The translations under genes were made by a program, and so were the position numbers. A DNA stretch of 64,000 nucleotides from Streptomyces sp. TLI_105 (GTDB lineage: Bacteria; Actinomycetota; Actinomycetes; Streptomycetales; Streptomycetaceae): contig NZ_FNSM01000001.1 of assembly GCF_900105415.1 (NCBI RefSeq), forward strand, positions 7,944,001 through 8,008,000, read 5' to 3'. The notes under the pieces were generated by a model. It was not told the origin of the DNA. It searched no databases and saw only the letters and a list, made by a program, of their open reading frames with translations. Positions 26,350-35,689 of this stretch are shown in pieces (the stretch's first letter is position 1; each line of letters opens with the position of its first letter).

Positions 26350-26501
26350 GAATCCCAGCGTATCCGCGAGGGGCCCGCTCAGCGACGTGACGAGCGGGCT
26401 CCGCGCGTGTGACGGAGCACGCCTGTGGGCTCGCGAGGGCGCGACCGCGTGATTCGTCAGTGACCCGTGGGGCTCAGGAAACCTCACGGATGGTGAGAAC
26501 C

Positions 26502-26518
26502 GAATACCAAGGGTATTC
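26502..26518. promoter_or_regulatory. Operator-like palindrome GAATACC-AAG-GGTATTC
   Basis: A perfect palindrome with 7-bp arms lies in the 295-bp gap upstream of the membrane phosphatase gene, in the most A/T-rich part of the gap. It could be an operator or part of an alternative-sigma promoter for that gene. Confidence 0.4.
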
Positions 26519-26644
26519 CTTTTGCCGCGACAGGCCCGCGGACGGACGGCGTGGTGCTCAGCTCGGCTCTCTCGGGCCTCGCGCCGGGGAGCGTTCGCGT
26601 GCCCGAGGAGCCCGGCGGGTGAGAGGTTCGGGCGGTGGCCGGGA

Positions 26645-27574
26645 CTACGGAACGCGCGTGGGTTCCGGAACGCGCACGGACTCCGGCAGGTTCTCGGGCT
26701 CCGGTTCGTGGCTCTCCGGGGCGCCGAACCACGCCACCGCCACCGCGCCCGTGACCGCCAGCACGAAGCCGAGGACGGCCGCCCAGGCGAAGCCCGGGCG
26801 GGAGGCGTCTCCCAGCCACCACACACCGATCATCCCCGGCAGCATGGTCTCGCCGACCACGAGCGCTGCCGTCGCCCCGTTCACCGAGCCGACTTGCAGC
26901 GCGACCGTGTGCAGGTACATGCCGCCGCCGCCGGCCACAAGGATCGCGTACAGCGCCGGGTCCGTCAGGACGGTGCCCGCGTCGAAGGGGTCGACGCCGT
27001 TCAGGATCCGCACCCCGAGCCCGAGCGCGCCGAAGCCGAGACCCGACAGAAGGCCCGCGAGGATCGCCGCCCGGGCGCCGAGCACCCGTACGAGGACCGT
27101 GCCGCCGACCATCAGCAGCAGCGAGACGGCGAGCAGCCACCAGTGCGTGGCGATCGGGGTGCGCCCGCTGCCTTCCGGGCCCGCCGCACTCGCAAGCAGC
27201 ACCAGGGCCGAGCAGACCACGCCGATCGAGGTCCACTCCGCGCGGGTCAGCCGAATGCCCAGCAGCCGCACGCCGAGGACGGCCGTGATGACCAGATTGG
27301 CGCTGATCACGGTCTGGGAGAGGAAGAGCGGGAGCATGCGGGCGGCGAGCGCGCCGAGGCCGAAGCCGACGAAGTCCAGAATCGTGCCGCCGATGAACTC
27401 CCAGGTCATCGCGGCCTTCGCGGTCGACGACAGGCTCGGTCCGCCGTGCTGGGTGACCCGCCCCGCCGCGGCCGCCTCGCGCCGGGCGGACTTGCGGGAG
27501 CCGACGGCCTGCAGGACGGATCCCGTGCCGTAACAGATCGAGGCGGCGACGGCGGTCAGCAGTCCTATGAGCAC
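26645..27574 (-). CDS. DMT-superfamily (EamA-like) membrane protein
   Basis: About 309 residues with nine or ten predicted membrane segments, starting VLIGLLTAVAASICYGTGSVLQAVG and including ISANLVITAVLGVRLLGIRL, HWWLLAVSLLLMVGGTVLV and MIGVWWLGDASRPG. The glycine-rich helices and internal repeat fit the drug/metabolite transporter superfamily or the related NIPA-like membrane proteins. The C-terminal 25 residues are Glu/Pro rich and cytoplasmic. GTG at 27574 follows GGAGG by ten bases. No neighbour suggests a substrate. Confidence 0.75.
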   Translation of the reverse strand: MLIGLLTAVAASICYGTGSVLQAVGSRKSARREAAAAGRVTQHGGPSLSSTAKAAMTWEFIGGTILDFVGFGLGALAARMLPLFLSQTVISANLVITAVLGVRLLGIRLTRAEWTSIGVVCSALVLLASAAGPEGSGRTPIATHWWLLAVSLLLMVGGTVLVRVLGARAAILAGLLSGLGFGALGLGVRILNGVDPFDAGTVLTDPALYAILVAGGGGMYLHTVALQVGSVNGATAALVVGETMLPGMIGVWWLGDASRPGFAWAAVLGFVLAVTGAVAVAWFGAPESHEPEPENLPESVRVPEPTRVP

Positions 27575-28114
27575 CAGCAGGCTCCCTCCACACGGCGGGG
27601 GGTCGGTCCGCCCGGTTCGTTCTCCGCTTGGCAGACGTCGGATCGGGCTCCCGCGTTGCCTCCGACCTCCGACCGCAGGTGGCCCGTGGCAGCAGGGGGC
27701 CGATGCCACGCCGGGCGTGGTGGGGGATCCGCAGGAGGACCGGCCCCGAACCTGCTGACCGCGCAGGGCGACTTCGGCCCGCTCGCCGGAACCACCACCC
27801 AGCGGCTGACCCCGCTCGACCAGCACACCACCCGACTGGTCGACACCGTCCACCTCACCGCCGGCGGAGCCCTCAAGGCCATTGGTGCTGTGCGTGACCA
27901 GGGCCCGCGGCAGGAAGAGCACGGCCGGCCCCGGATTTTCCCTGGGCCCGCTGCCTTCGTCGGTCGTCCAGTGCCACGGTCCGGAGCTTCGCATGACGGA
28001 AGTCTCTTCGTAACAAGCATTACATCTAGCCATTACAAACATTGATGTGTAACTTCTGGAACGTCGGCGGAGGTGATTCCGCTCGCTTCGGACGTTCGAG
28101 AGGGAACGACGTTG
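27575..28114. other. Intergenic region with A/T-rich promoter and TTACA-N10-TGTAA repeat
   Basis: No gene recognised in most of this stretch. At 28008-28055 GC drops sharply and CATTAC occurs twice; TTACA at 28033-28037 and TGTAA at 28048-28052 form an inverted repeat 60-80 bp before the amino acid binding-protein start. It is the likely promoter and operator of the ABC operon, possibly bound by the RpiR protein encoded at 32170. Confidence 0.45.
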
Positions 28115-29062
28115 ATGTACATCTCTGCGCCCCGCCGTGGGGCGACTGCCGTGCTGGCCTGCACGGCTCTGGTGGTGGTCTCCGGCTGCGGCGCGAGCGG
28201 TTCCGGCGGTGGTGAGCCCCCGGCCGGGGGCGAGGTCGCGGGGGTGACGGTCACGCGGGACGCGGCCCTCCACGATGTCCTGCCCGAGCAGATCAAGAAG
28301 GCGGGCACCGTGCGCGTGGCCACGGACGTCCCCTACCCCCCGTTCGCGATGTTCGTCACCGAAGGGGAGAGCGAACTGACCGGCCTGGACTACGACCTCG
28401 GCCAGGCCTTGGGCGCGAAGCTCGGCGTCAGGTTCGCCTTCACCCCGACGAAGTTCGACGGCATAGTGCCCGCCCTCCAGGCCGGCAAGTTCGACGCCGC
28501 GATGTCCGCACTGACCGACAACAAGGAGCGGCAGAAGGTCGTCGACTTCGTGGACTACTCGCGCTCCGGCTCGGGCATCCTGGTGGCCGAGGGCAACCCG
28601 GCGAAGATCAGCACGCTGGACGACCTCTGCGGCAGGAAGGTCGGCGTCCAGGCGGCCACCCATCAGTACGACCTGCTCCAGGCCCACCAGGCGACATGCC
28701 GGGCGGCCGGCCGGGAGCCGGCCGACATCCAGACCTTTCCCAAGGACTCCGACGCCCAACTCGCCCTGCGCTCCGGCAAGGTGATCGCGGAGGTCGTCAC
28801 CCAGCCCGCCGCCGGCTGGTCGGCCAAGACAGCCGACGGCGGCAAGGCCTTCGACCTGGCCGAGGACCCTGAGGCACCGGCCGGCTACCGTGCCTCGCCC
28901 AACGGCATCGCGGTCAGCAGACGACTCCCGCAGCTGACCGAAGCGATCAGGCGGGCGCTGCAGGCGCTGATCGACGACGGCACCCTCACCAAGATCTGCG
29001 ACAAGTACGGCGTCGCCTCCATCGCCGTGAAGGAAGCCACCAAGAACGCGGCGGTGGACTAG
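28115..29062 (+). CDS. Polar amino acid-type ABC substrate-binding lipoprotein
   Basis: About 315 residues. A lipoprotein signal (TAVLACTALVVVSGC) precedes the SBP_bac_3 domain: KKAGTVRVATDVPYPPFAM, ELTGLDYDLGQALGAKLGV, FDAAMSALTDNKERQKVVDFVDY and CGRKVGVQAATHQYD. It would bind an amino acid or small acidic/peptidic solute. ATG at 28115 follows GAGAGGGA; a TTG three bases earlier is an alternative. The permease gene starts two bases after its stop. Confidence 0.9.
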   Translation: MYISAPRRGATAVLACTALVVVSGCGASGSGGGEPPAGGEVAGVTVTRDAALHDVLPEQIKKAGTVRVATDVPYPPFAMFVTEGESELTGLDYDLGQALGAKLGVRFAFTPTKFDGIVPALQAGKFDAAMSALTDNKERQKVVDFVDYSRSGSGILVAEGNPAKISTLDDLCGRKVGVQAATHQYDLLQAHQATCRAAGREPADIQTFPKDSDAQLALRSGKVIAEVVTQPAAGWSAKTADGGKAFDLAEDPEAPAGYRASPNGIAVSRRLPQLTEAIRRALQALIDDGTLTKICDKYGVASIAVKEATKNAAVD

Positions 29063-29064
29063 AG

Positions 29065-30027
29065 ATGACCACCACCCACGTGGGCACACCGCACACCGGC
29101 GAGACCCTCGCACCCGACACCTTCGAGATCGTCCCCGTCCGCCACTGGGGTCGCTGGATCTCCGCGGTGGCCGCCGTCGCCGGGCTGGCCGGCCTCATCG
29201 GCTCGCTCGCGAAGAACGGCAACCTGCACTGGGACGTCGTCGGCCGCTACCTGTTCGCCGGGCTCATCTTCGACGGCCTGGCCACCACCCTGTGGCTGAC
29301 CGCCGCCGCGATGACCCTCGGCCTCGCCCTCGGCACCCTCGTCGCCGTCATGCGGCTCTCCGGCAATCCGGTCCTGTACGGCCTCTCGTCGCTGTTCGTC
29401 TGGGTCTTCCGCGGCACCCCGCTACTCGTGCAGATCATCTTCTGGGGATACGCCGGAGCCCTCTACCAGCACGTGATGATCGGCATCCCGTTCACCGGCG
29501 TCACCTTCCTCCAGGCCGACACCAACACCCTGCTCACCCCGTCCGTCGCGGCCCTGCTCGCGCTCGGCCTGAACGAGGCCGCGTACGCTTCCGAGATCGT
29601 CCGCGCCGGGATCCGGTCCGTCGACCCGGGGCAGACCGAGGCGGCCCACTCGCTCGGCATGCGCCCGGCACTCACCATGCGGCGGATCGTGCTGCCCCAG
29701 GCGATGCGGGTGATCATCCCGCCGCTGGGAAACGAGACGATCAACATGCTCAAGATGACCGCCCTCGTGTCGGTGATCGCGGCGCATGACCTGATGTCCA
29801 ACATCCAGGACGTGTACGGGCAGAACTACCAGGTCATCCCGATGCTCGTGGTGGCGTCGCTCTGGTACCTGGCCCTGGTCAGTTTCCTGGGCGTCCCGCA
29901 GGCGTGGCTCGAACGCCGCTACGGGCGCGGCACGGCCCGCGGAGCCGAGGTCTCCCCCCTGCGACGCCTCTGCGCCGGGCCTCTCACCGCCCTGCGCGAC
30001 CGCACACAGAAGGAGGCGGGCCGTTGA
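29065..30027 (+). CDS. Polar amino acid-type ABC transporter permease
   Basis: About 320 residues of the HisMQ/ArtMQ class. [15 protein letters not shown] is the family hallmark, and [31 protein letters not shown] is the EAA coupling loop. About five membrane helices, beginning with [15 protein letters not shown], which is unusually preceded by 30 cytoplasmic residues. Single permease gene, so it likely forms a homodimer. Its stop overlaps the TTG of the ATPase gene. Confidence 0.9.
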   Translation: MTTTHVGTPHTGETLAPDTFEIVPVRHWGRWISAVAAVAGLAGLIGSLAKNGNLHWDVVGRYLFAGLIFDGLATTLWLTAAAMTLGLALGTLVAVMRLSGNPVLYGLSSLFVWVFRGTPLLVQIIFWGYAGALYQHVMIGIPFTGVTFLQADTNTLLTPSVAALLALGLNEAAYASEIVRAGIRSVDPGQTEAAHSLGMRPALTMRRIVLPQAMRVIIPPLGNETINMLKMTALVSVIAAHDLMSNIQDVYGQNYQVIPMLVVASLWYLALVSFLGVPQAWLERRYGRGTARGAEVSPLRRLCAGPLTALRDRTQKEAGR

Positions 30028-30788
30028 ACGCGCCCATGGTGCACGCCGAGGGCGTGCGCAAACACTTCGGGAAGCTCCAGGTCCTCAAGGGCATCGACCT
30101 GACGGTCGAACGCGGCCAGGTGTGCTGCCTCCTTGGCCCCTCCGGGTCCGGCAAGTCCACGTTCCTGCGGTGCATCAACCATCTGGAGAAGATCGACGGA
30201 GGGCGGCTCTCCGTCGACGGCGAACCGGTCGGCTACCGGGCGCAGGGCGCCCGCCTCCACGAGTTGCGTGAGCGCGAGGTCGCCGCCCGGAGGCGCGACA
30301 TCGGCATGGTGTTCCAGCGGTTCAACCTCTTCCCGCACATGACCGCCCTGGAGAACGTCATGGAGGCTCCCGTCAAGGTCGCCGGCGTCACCAGGGACCG
30401 GGCCCGTGACGAGGCGAGGGCCCTCCTTGACCAGGTGGGGCTCGCCGACCGGGAGGGGCACTACCCGGCCGAACTCTCGGGCGGCCAGCAGCAGCGCGTC
30501 GCCATCGCCCGCGCCCTCGCCATGAAACCGAAACTGATGCTGTTCGACGAACCGACATCGGCGCTCGACCCCGAACTCGTCGGCGACGTCCTCGACGTCA
30601 TGCGCCGGCTCGCGGAGGACGGCATGACCATGGTCGTCGTCACCCACGAGATCGGCTTCGCCCGGGAAGTCGGTGACCTGGCGGTGTTCATGGACGAAGG
30701 CGTCGTCGTCGAATCCGGCGACCCCCGACGGGTCCTGGCCGAACCGGAGCAGGAGCGCACCCGCGCCTTCCTGTCGAAGGTCCTGTGA
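30024..30788 (+). CDS. Polar amino acid-type ABC ATPase
   Basis: About 254 residues: Walker [12 protein letters not shown]-loop [21 protein letters not shown] (hallmark of polar amino acid ATPases), signature [15 protein letters not shown], Walker [15 protein letters not shown] and H-loop [12 protein letters not shown] choose TTG at 30024 as start because AGGAGG is at 30011-30016, seven bases away, and it makes a TTGA overlap with the permease stop; ATG at 30036 is too far from that site. Confidence 0.9.
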   Translation: MNAPMVHAEGVRKHFGKLQVLKGIDLTVERGQVCCLLGPSGSGKSTFLRCINHLEKIDGGRLSVDGEPVGYRAQGARLHELREREVAARRRDIGMVFQRFNLFPHMTALENVMEAPVKVAGVTRDRARDEARALLDQVGLADREGHYPAELSGGQQQRVAIARALAMKPKLMLFDEPTSALDPELVGDVLDVMRRLAEDGMTMVVVTHEIGFAREVGDLAVFMDEGVVVESGDPRRVLAEPEQERTRAFLSKVL

Positions 30789-31999
30789 GCGCCCCGCCCC
30801 GGCAGCAGCCCCTCGACGAAGCGCTGCTGTCGCTGTCCCACGCGCACCAGGAGCGGTACCTGGAAGACCTGGCCGAACTCGTCGCGATCGACTCCGGCTC
30901 GTACAGCGCCGACGGCGTCAACCGGGTCGCCGACCTGGTCCGGGCACATCTCGAGCGCCTGGACTTCTCCGTGGAACGCGTCCCGCTGCCGCCGGCCCAC
31001 GGACACCGCACCGGAGATGTGCTCATCGGCCGCAAACAAGGTCGCCTCGCCGTCGCCGACGGAGGCCGCAGACTCCTGCTCGCCGCCCACATGGACACCG
31101 TCTTCGACGACGGAGCCGCCGCCGAACGCCCCTTCTCCCTCAGCGGATCCCTCGCCCACGGACCAGGCGTCAGCGACGACAAGGGAGGCCTGGTCGCCGG
31201 CCTCGCAGCCCTCGAGATCCTCGCCTCGGCGGGCATCGAGGACTACGCGGAAATCATCTTCCTCACCACGCCCGACGAGGAGATCGGCTCACCCGCCAGC
31301 CGGCCGGTCACCCGGCGGGCGGCCGACGGGGCGCACTACGCCCTCGCCCTCGAATGCGCCCGGGAGAACGGCGACCTGGTCATCGCGCGCAAGGGTGTGG
31401 CCGACTTCAGGGTCACCGTCACCGGCCGCGCCGCACACGCGGGCATCGAACCCGAACGCGGAGCGAACGCGGCTCTGGCCGCCGCCCACCTCGTCATCGC
31501 GATCCAAGCGCTGAACGGCACGTGGGAGGGCGTCACCCTCAACGTGGGCGTCGTGCGCGCGGGCAGCCGCTTCAACATCGTCTGCCCCGAGGCGGAACTC
31601 CTCGTCGAGATCCGCTCGGCCACGGACAGCGGCATGCGCGCGGCCACCGCCGCCCTCGAGGAGGTCGCCTCGCGGCCCGTCGTCCCCGGCACCCGCGCCA
31701 CCGTCGAGGAACTCTCCTCCTGCCCGCCGATGGAAGACACAGCCGCCTCCCGCCGGATGCTCGACCGGGCCCAGGACATCGGCGTACGCCTGGGCCTGGC
31801 CTTCGGCGCCACGGCGACAGGCGGCGTGGGGGACGCCAACACCATCGCCGGCACAGGAGTCCCGACACTGGACGGCCTGGGACCGGTCGGCGGCGCCGAC
31901 CACACCCCCGAGGAATGGCTCGACGTCAGTACCGTCCCGGCCAGGGTCGCCCTGCTCGCCTCCCTCATCGCCGACCTCGGCGACAGCCGCAGCGACTGA
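30785..31999 (+). CDS. M20-family metallopeptidase (glutamate carboxypeptidase-like)
   Basis: 404 residues, no signal peptide. Zinc ligands and catalytic residues are recognisable: AAHMDTV (His and Asp), GVSDDKGG (Asp), PDEEIGS (general base and ligand Glu), LECARENG (Glu) and [10 protein letters not shown] (His). A dimerisation domain lies between about residues 205 and 315 ([16 protein letters not shown]). It resembles carboxypeptidase G2/ArgE-DapE relatives that remove a C-terminal glutamate or an N-acyl group. The GTG start overlaps the ATPase stop (GTGA), so it probably hydrolyses the imported solute in the cytoplasm. Confidence 0.88.
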   Translation: MSAPPRQQPLDEALLSLSHAHQERYLEDLAELVAIDSGSYSADGVNRVADLVRAHLERLDFSVERVPLPPAHGHRTGDVLIGRKQGRLAVADGGRRLLLAAHMDTVFDDGAAAERPFSLSGSLAHGPGVSDDKGGLVAGLAALEILASAGIEDYAEIIFLTTPDEEIGSPASRPVTRRAADGAHYALALECARENGDLVIARKGVADFRVTVTGRAAHAGIEPERGANAALAAAHLVIAIQALNGTWEGVTLNVGVVRAGSRFNIVCPEAELLVEIRSATDSGMRAATAALEEVASRPVVPGTRATVEELSSCPPMEDTAASRRMLDRAQDIGVRLGLAFGATATGGVGDANTIAGTGVPTLDGLGPVGGADHTPEEWLDVSTVPARVALLASLIADLGDSRSD

Positions 32000-32014
32000 C
32001 GCTGCCCCCCCGAC

Positions 32015-32056
32015 GCTCCCGCACCGGTTCCTCGCGCCGTTGCCCGGTGCGGGAGC
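32015..32056 (+). terminator. Strong hairpin after the M20 peptidase gene
   Basis: GCTCCCGCACCGG and CCGGTGCGGGAGC make a perfect 13-bp stem with a 16-nt loop, 16 bp after the peptidase stop. It separates the ABC/peptidase operon from the RpiR gene, which therefore has its own promoter in the remaining 113 bp. Confidence 0.7.
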
Positions 32057-32169
32057 ACCCGCCCCCTCGGGGGCGCGGCGGCCGTGATCGCGGCTCAGGT
32101 GATCGACATTCGGCATTAGGCTCGGCACGCGGGCCGCACGCCCGCCGACGACCGAGAAAGGAACCCGCG

Positions 32170-33042
32170 ATGGCCTCCGGCGCACTCGCCGACGTGATCC
32201 GGCACAAGCTGGGCGACCTCAGCCCGGCCGAGCGCAAGGTAGCCCGCGTCCTCCTGGTCAACTACCCCTCCGCCGGCTTCGAGACCGTCGCCGTCCTCGC
32301 CGAACGGGCGGGCGTCAGCGCCCCCACCGTCATCCGCTTCGTCAACCGGCTCGGCTACCGGGGCTTCCCCGACTTCCAGACCGCCCTGCGCGAGGAACTC
32401 GACGAACGCAACGCCTCGCCCCTGTCCCTGTACGAGTCCGCCGACCGCACCCGCACCGACGCCGCGCCAGACGGCGAAGCATCCCTTCTCGAACAGGGCA
32501 GCAGACTGTTCAGTTCCGCCGTCGCGCAGACCCTCACCGAACTCCCGCCGCACGACCTGGAACACGCCGTCTCACTCCTGGTCGACGGCAAACGGCGCAT
32601 CACCCTGACCGGCGGCCGCTTCACCCGGCTCCTCGCCCAGTACCTCGGACTGCACCTCATGCAGTTGCGCGGCGACATCCGGATCCTGCCCGCGGGCGAC
32701 GTCGAGCGGACCGCGGCACTCGGTACGCTCACACGCCGCGACGTCCTGGTCGTCTTCGACTACCGCCGCTACGAGCAGGACAAGGTCACCATGGCCCAAC
32801 TCGCCGTCGAACAAGGCGCGAAGGTCATCCTGTTCACCGACCGATGGCTCTCCCCGGTCTCCGCGCACGCCGAAGTCGTACTTCCCAGCCTGGTCACGAC
32901 ACCATCACCGTACGACAGCTTCGTACCCACCCTCGCCGTGGTCGAGACCGTCGTCGCCGGAGTCGTCACGGCACTCGGCGACGAGGCCCCCGCACGCCTG
33001 CGGCACACCGAGGAGATCGCACGGCGCCTCGGACTGCAGTGA
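32170..33042 (+). CDS. RpiR/MurR-family transcriptional regulator
   Basis: About 290 residues. N-terminal HTH_6: LSPAERKVARVLLVNYPSAGFETVAVLAERAGVSAPTVIRFVNRLGYRGFPDFQ is the classic RpiR signature. The C-terminal SIS-fold domain follows (ITLTGGRFTRLLAQYLGLHL, VLVVFDYRRYEQDKVTMAQLA, VILFTDRWLSPVSAHAEVVLP). RpiR proteins sense sugar phosphates or amino-sugar acids, but members beside amino acid ABC/M20 gene sets also occur. ATG at 32170 follows AAAGGA. It probably controls the operon starting at 28115. Confidence 0.88.
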   Translation: MASGALADVIRHKLGDLSPAERKVARVLLVNYPSAGFETVAVLAERAGVSAPTVIRFVNRLGYRGFPDFQTALREELDERNASPLSLYESADRTRTDAAPDGEASLLEQGSRLFSSAVAQTLTELPPHDLEHAVSLLVDGKRRITLTGGRFTRLLAQYLGLHLMQLRGDIRILPAGDVERTAALGTLTRRDVLVVFDYRRYEQDKVTMAQLAVEQGAKVILFTDRWLSPVSAHAEVVLPSLVTTPSPYDSFVPTLAVVETVVAGVVTALGDEAPARLRHTEEIARRLGLQ

Positions 33043-33061
33043 CCCGCGGCACCGGCCCGCG

Positions 33062-33195
33062 GTGACCCGGGCTGTCGGCCCGCGAGGTCTGGCGGGACAC
33101 CGTATCGCCATGTGCTGTTCCACCATGCGGGGAACAGGCCAATCGTCTCGTCGAGCAGTCCATGGACGGAGTGGGACCGCGTCAGCCGGGGTGAG
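33062..33195 (+). pseudogene. Tyrosine recombinase C-terminal relic, copy 1
   Basis: LAGHRIAM in one frame and QANRLVEQSMDGVG / TEWDRVSRGEAP in shifted frames match the end of the integrase at 42220 (QEHSNRLIEESMQEWSRRS). The tyrosine nucleophile region is lost by frameshift. Only the last 40 residues remain. It is followed by DNA homologous to that behind the other integrase relic. Confidence 0.55.
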
Positions 33196-33364
33196 GCTCC
33201 TGCGGACTGAGCCGGAGTTCTGGCCCGTGACCGGCCCGGAAACGCTGGTCAGGAGCGGGATACGGATGGGGTGAACTGGGAGTTTCGACGCGGACAAGGC
33301 CCTTCCCCAGGAGGAGCGATCGAGAGGGCCTGATGGGCAAAGGTCCAGGTCAGGAGCCTCTTTT

Positions 33365-33445
33365 CGTGTCTCTGGAAGAAGCTGGGCTTCTTCGGCGAGT
33401 ACGACACGAGCAAGTTCTTCGAGTGCTGGTGGTACACGCCTCGTA
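33365..33445 (-). other. Relic attachment site, copy 1 (ALDH C-terminus)
   Basis: The minus strand encodes VYHQHSKNLLVSYSPKKPSFF, which resembles the C-terminus of AldB/ExaC-type aldehyde dehydrogenases (…YQQTKxLLVSYSxKxLGxF). GAAGAAGC-TGG-GCTTCTTC at 33375-33393 is the 8-bp inverted repeat shared with copy 2 at 42769. The stop codon is changed to CAG. No rest of an aldehyde dehydrogenase gene is adjacent, so it is best read as an att-core remnant. Confidence 0.5.
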
Positions 33446-33578
33446 TGGCTGTTGACCAGCAGGAACGGCCACGATGCGGCCAAGCTGTAGGCGGCTGGTC
33501 CGCGTATGGCCCGGATCTTGGTCGGCACGGAGCGGACCTCTGACCGATGGTCCGTGGCGGCGGTGAGCCGAGCAGAGC

Positions 33579-33800
33579 CGCGACCTGGACCTGCTGCTCG
33601 CTGTCGGCCAGCTCTTCGCGCTGGTCGTCCACGCCCAGCTCGTCCTGGAGCAGACGGCCCTGACCGGTCTCGACGCGGACGTGTTCGACGAGCTGTTCGC
33701 CGTCTTCGTCCGCGACTGATCCGCGCACGCTGTCGAGCTTCACGGAAAGGACTCCGGGGCCGAGGCACAGCAGCAGTGGGCGCTCGGCGCGGTCCGCTGC
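33579..33800 (+). pseudogene. Acyl-CoA dehydrogenase C-terminal relic
   Basis: RDLDLLLAVGQLFALVVHAQ followed by LVLEQTALTGLDADVFDELFAVFVRD resembles the last domain of long Streptomyces acyl-CoA dehydrogenases. A TGA at 33717 stands where Phe is expected; SAHAVELHGKDSGAEAQQQW continues in the same frame beyond it and then degenerates. The rest of the gene is absent. It lies inside the att-like bracket. Confidence 0.5.
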
Positions 33801-33950
33801 CCGGTCGTCGACACGGGGGCGCTCGCAGCGTGTCGAGGTGCTGTCCGGCGCGTACGAGATGGCCCGGTAGCCGCCTTGTCGCACCCCGCGCCGGGTGACA
33901 GGCCGAGCCCGCTCCAGCCTGTCACCCGAAACCGCCTACGATGACCGTCC

Positions 33951-35651
33951 ATGAGCACGAATGACGACCGAAGACCCCTGGTCGACGGACGCTTCCGACT
34001 GATCTCCCGACTCGGCAGCGGCGGTATGGGCACCGTCTGGCGCGCCCGCGACATCGCTCTCGACCGCGACGTCGCCCTCAAGGAGGTCCGCCCGCCCGAC
34101 CCCGCCGTCGAGGACGCGAACCCCGGATTCGCCGCGCAGCTGCGCGAACGCGCCGTCCGTGAAGCCCGCGCCCTGGCCCGGCTGTCGAACCCGCACGTCG
34201 TGACGATCCACCACATCGTCGAGCCGCAGGACGGCTCGCACCCGTGGATCGTGATGGAGCTCGTCGAGGGCAGCTCCGTGTACGACCGGCTCGCCGCGGG
34301 CCCGATGCCCGTCCCCGAGGTGCTCGCCCTCGGCCGCCAGGTCCTCTCCGCACTGCGCGCCGCGCACACCGCCGGCATCCAGCACCGCGACGTCAAACCC
34401 GCCAACGTCCTGCTCCGCCACGGAGGCGGGGCCGTGCTCACCGACTTCGGCATCGCCGCGTTCGACGGCGCCGCCTCCCGGCTCACTTCCACCGGCGACC
34501 TGATCGGCTCGCCGGAGTTCATCGCCCCCGAGCGGGTCCGCGGCGAGGAGGGCAACCCGGCCTCCGACTTGTGGTCGCTCGGCATGCTCCTGTACGTGGC
34601 GGCCGAGGGCCACCACCCGCTGCGCCGCGCCACCGGCCTCGCGACCGTGGTCGCGGTGCTCGACGACCCGATCCCCGCGCCGGTGCGGTCCGGCGCGCTG
34701 GGTCCCGTACTGACCCGGCTCCTCGTCCGCGATCCGGCGCAGCGGCCGGACGGGGCGCTCCTGGACCGGCTGCTGGCGGAGGCGGAGGGCGGCGCGGCCG
34801 CGGCTCCTGCTCCCGCCGCTGTTCCTGCCGCCGTTCCTTCTGCGCCCGTCGCCGTCCCTGCCGCCCCCGGCCCGTATGCGCCGGCGCCCGCGCCGTACCC
34901 GCACCCCGCCTACGGCCCGCCCGCCGCGCCGGGCGCGGGCTTCGGCCCGCCGACGCTGCCCACCCCCGCGCCCTCCAGCCCGCGCAAGCGCGCCGCAGGC
35001 GTCGCCGTCGGCCTCGCACTGGCGGCCGCCGCGGTGATCGGCGTCGTGAACCTGTTCCCCGACGGCGGCGACGGCAGCGGCGGGACCTCCGGGGCGAAGG
35101 GCGGCGCCTCGCCGACCGGCGCCGTACGCACCCCCGGCCAGGGCCAGGGGACGGGCACGGTCCCGTCCACCTCCGCGCCCGCGCCCGCGGTCCGCGGCAG
35201 CCTCCTCACCACCGCCAACGTCCGTGCCGTCATCGAGGAGTTCCGCCGGGCGAGCGGCACCACGAAGATCAAGGACCTGACGGTCTACGAGGAGTACGCC
35301 CTGGCGAACATCCCGACCCGGCCCGGCGCGAAGACCTACGACGCGTACGAGTACCGGGCCGGCGTGGCCAGGAAGACCGGCCCCGGCGGCACCATCAGCG
35401 CCGACGACGCCGACGAGCAGCCCTTCGACGTGTCCACGATGCCCTGGGACAGCCTCCCCGCGCTGATGAAGCGCGGCGAACGCGACCTCAAGGTGGACGA
35501 CCCCACGATGCGCTACGTCGTCGTCGACCGCTGGACCTTCAACGACGACCGTCCGACACTGCGCTTCTACCTCAGCAACGACTACAGTGCCAGCGGCTAT
35601 CTCGCTGCCGACGCCTCCGGCAAGGTCGTGTCGACCCTGCCCGCGTCCTGA
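33951..35651 (+). CDS. Hanks-type Ser/Thr protein kinase, single-pass membrane
   Basis: About 566 residues. Kinase domain residues 14-270: GSGGMGTVW loop, Lys44 in VALKEV, catalytic HRDVKPANVLL with Asp147, DFG at 165-167 and GSPEFIAPER. A Pro/Ala-rich linker (about 275-345) leads to one membrane helix (VAVGLALAAAAVIGVVNLF, about 350-368) and an extracytoplasmic C-terminal domain of about 170 residues (LTVYEEYALANIPTRPGAKTY) of unknown fold, without PASTA repeats. The outside domain likely senses a ligand. ATG at 33951 is 6 bp after TACGATGACCGTCC with no strong SD visible. It stands alone. Confidence 0.92.
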   Translation: MSTNDDRRPLVDGRFRLISRLGSGGMGTVWRARDIALDRDVALKEVRPPDPAVEDANPGFAAQLRERAVREARALARLSNPHVVTIHHIVEPQDGSHPWIVMELVEGSSVYDRLAAGPMPVPEVLALGRQVLSALRAAHTAGIQHRDVKPANVLLRHGGGAVLTDFGIAAFDGAASRLTSTGDLIGSPEFIAPERVRGEEGNPASDLWSLGMLLYVAAEGHHPLRRATGLATVVAVLDDPIPAPVRSGALGPVLTRLLVRDPAQRPDGALLDRLLAEAEGGAAAAPAPAAVPAAVPSAPVAVPAAPGPYAPAPAPYPHPAYGPPAAPGAGFGPPTLPTPAPSSPRKRAAGVAVGLALAAAAVIGVVNLFPDGGDGSGGTSGAKGGASPTGAVRTPGQGQGTGTVPSTSAPAPAVRGSLLTTANVRAVIEEFRRASGTTKIKDLTVYEEYALANIPTRPGAKTYDAYEYRAGVARKTGPGGTISADDADEQPFDVSTMPWDSLPALMKRGERDLKVDDPTMRYVVVDRWTFNDDRPTLRFYLSNDYSASGYLAADASGKVVSTLPAS

Positions 35652-35689
35652 GGACACCGCCCTTGCGGATCACAGCTGTCCGCAAGGGC

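Noticed and set aside
27740..27910. Stretch NLLTAQGDFGPLAGTTTQRL and following
   Set aside because: Protein-like but short; no family recognised and no clear start.
33375..33393. GAAGAAGC-N3-GCTTCTTC as a transcription terminator
   Set aside because: The same sequence is part of a coding stretch in the C-terminus of an aldehyde dehydrogenase and is conserved in both copies; better read as an att core.
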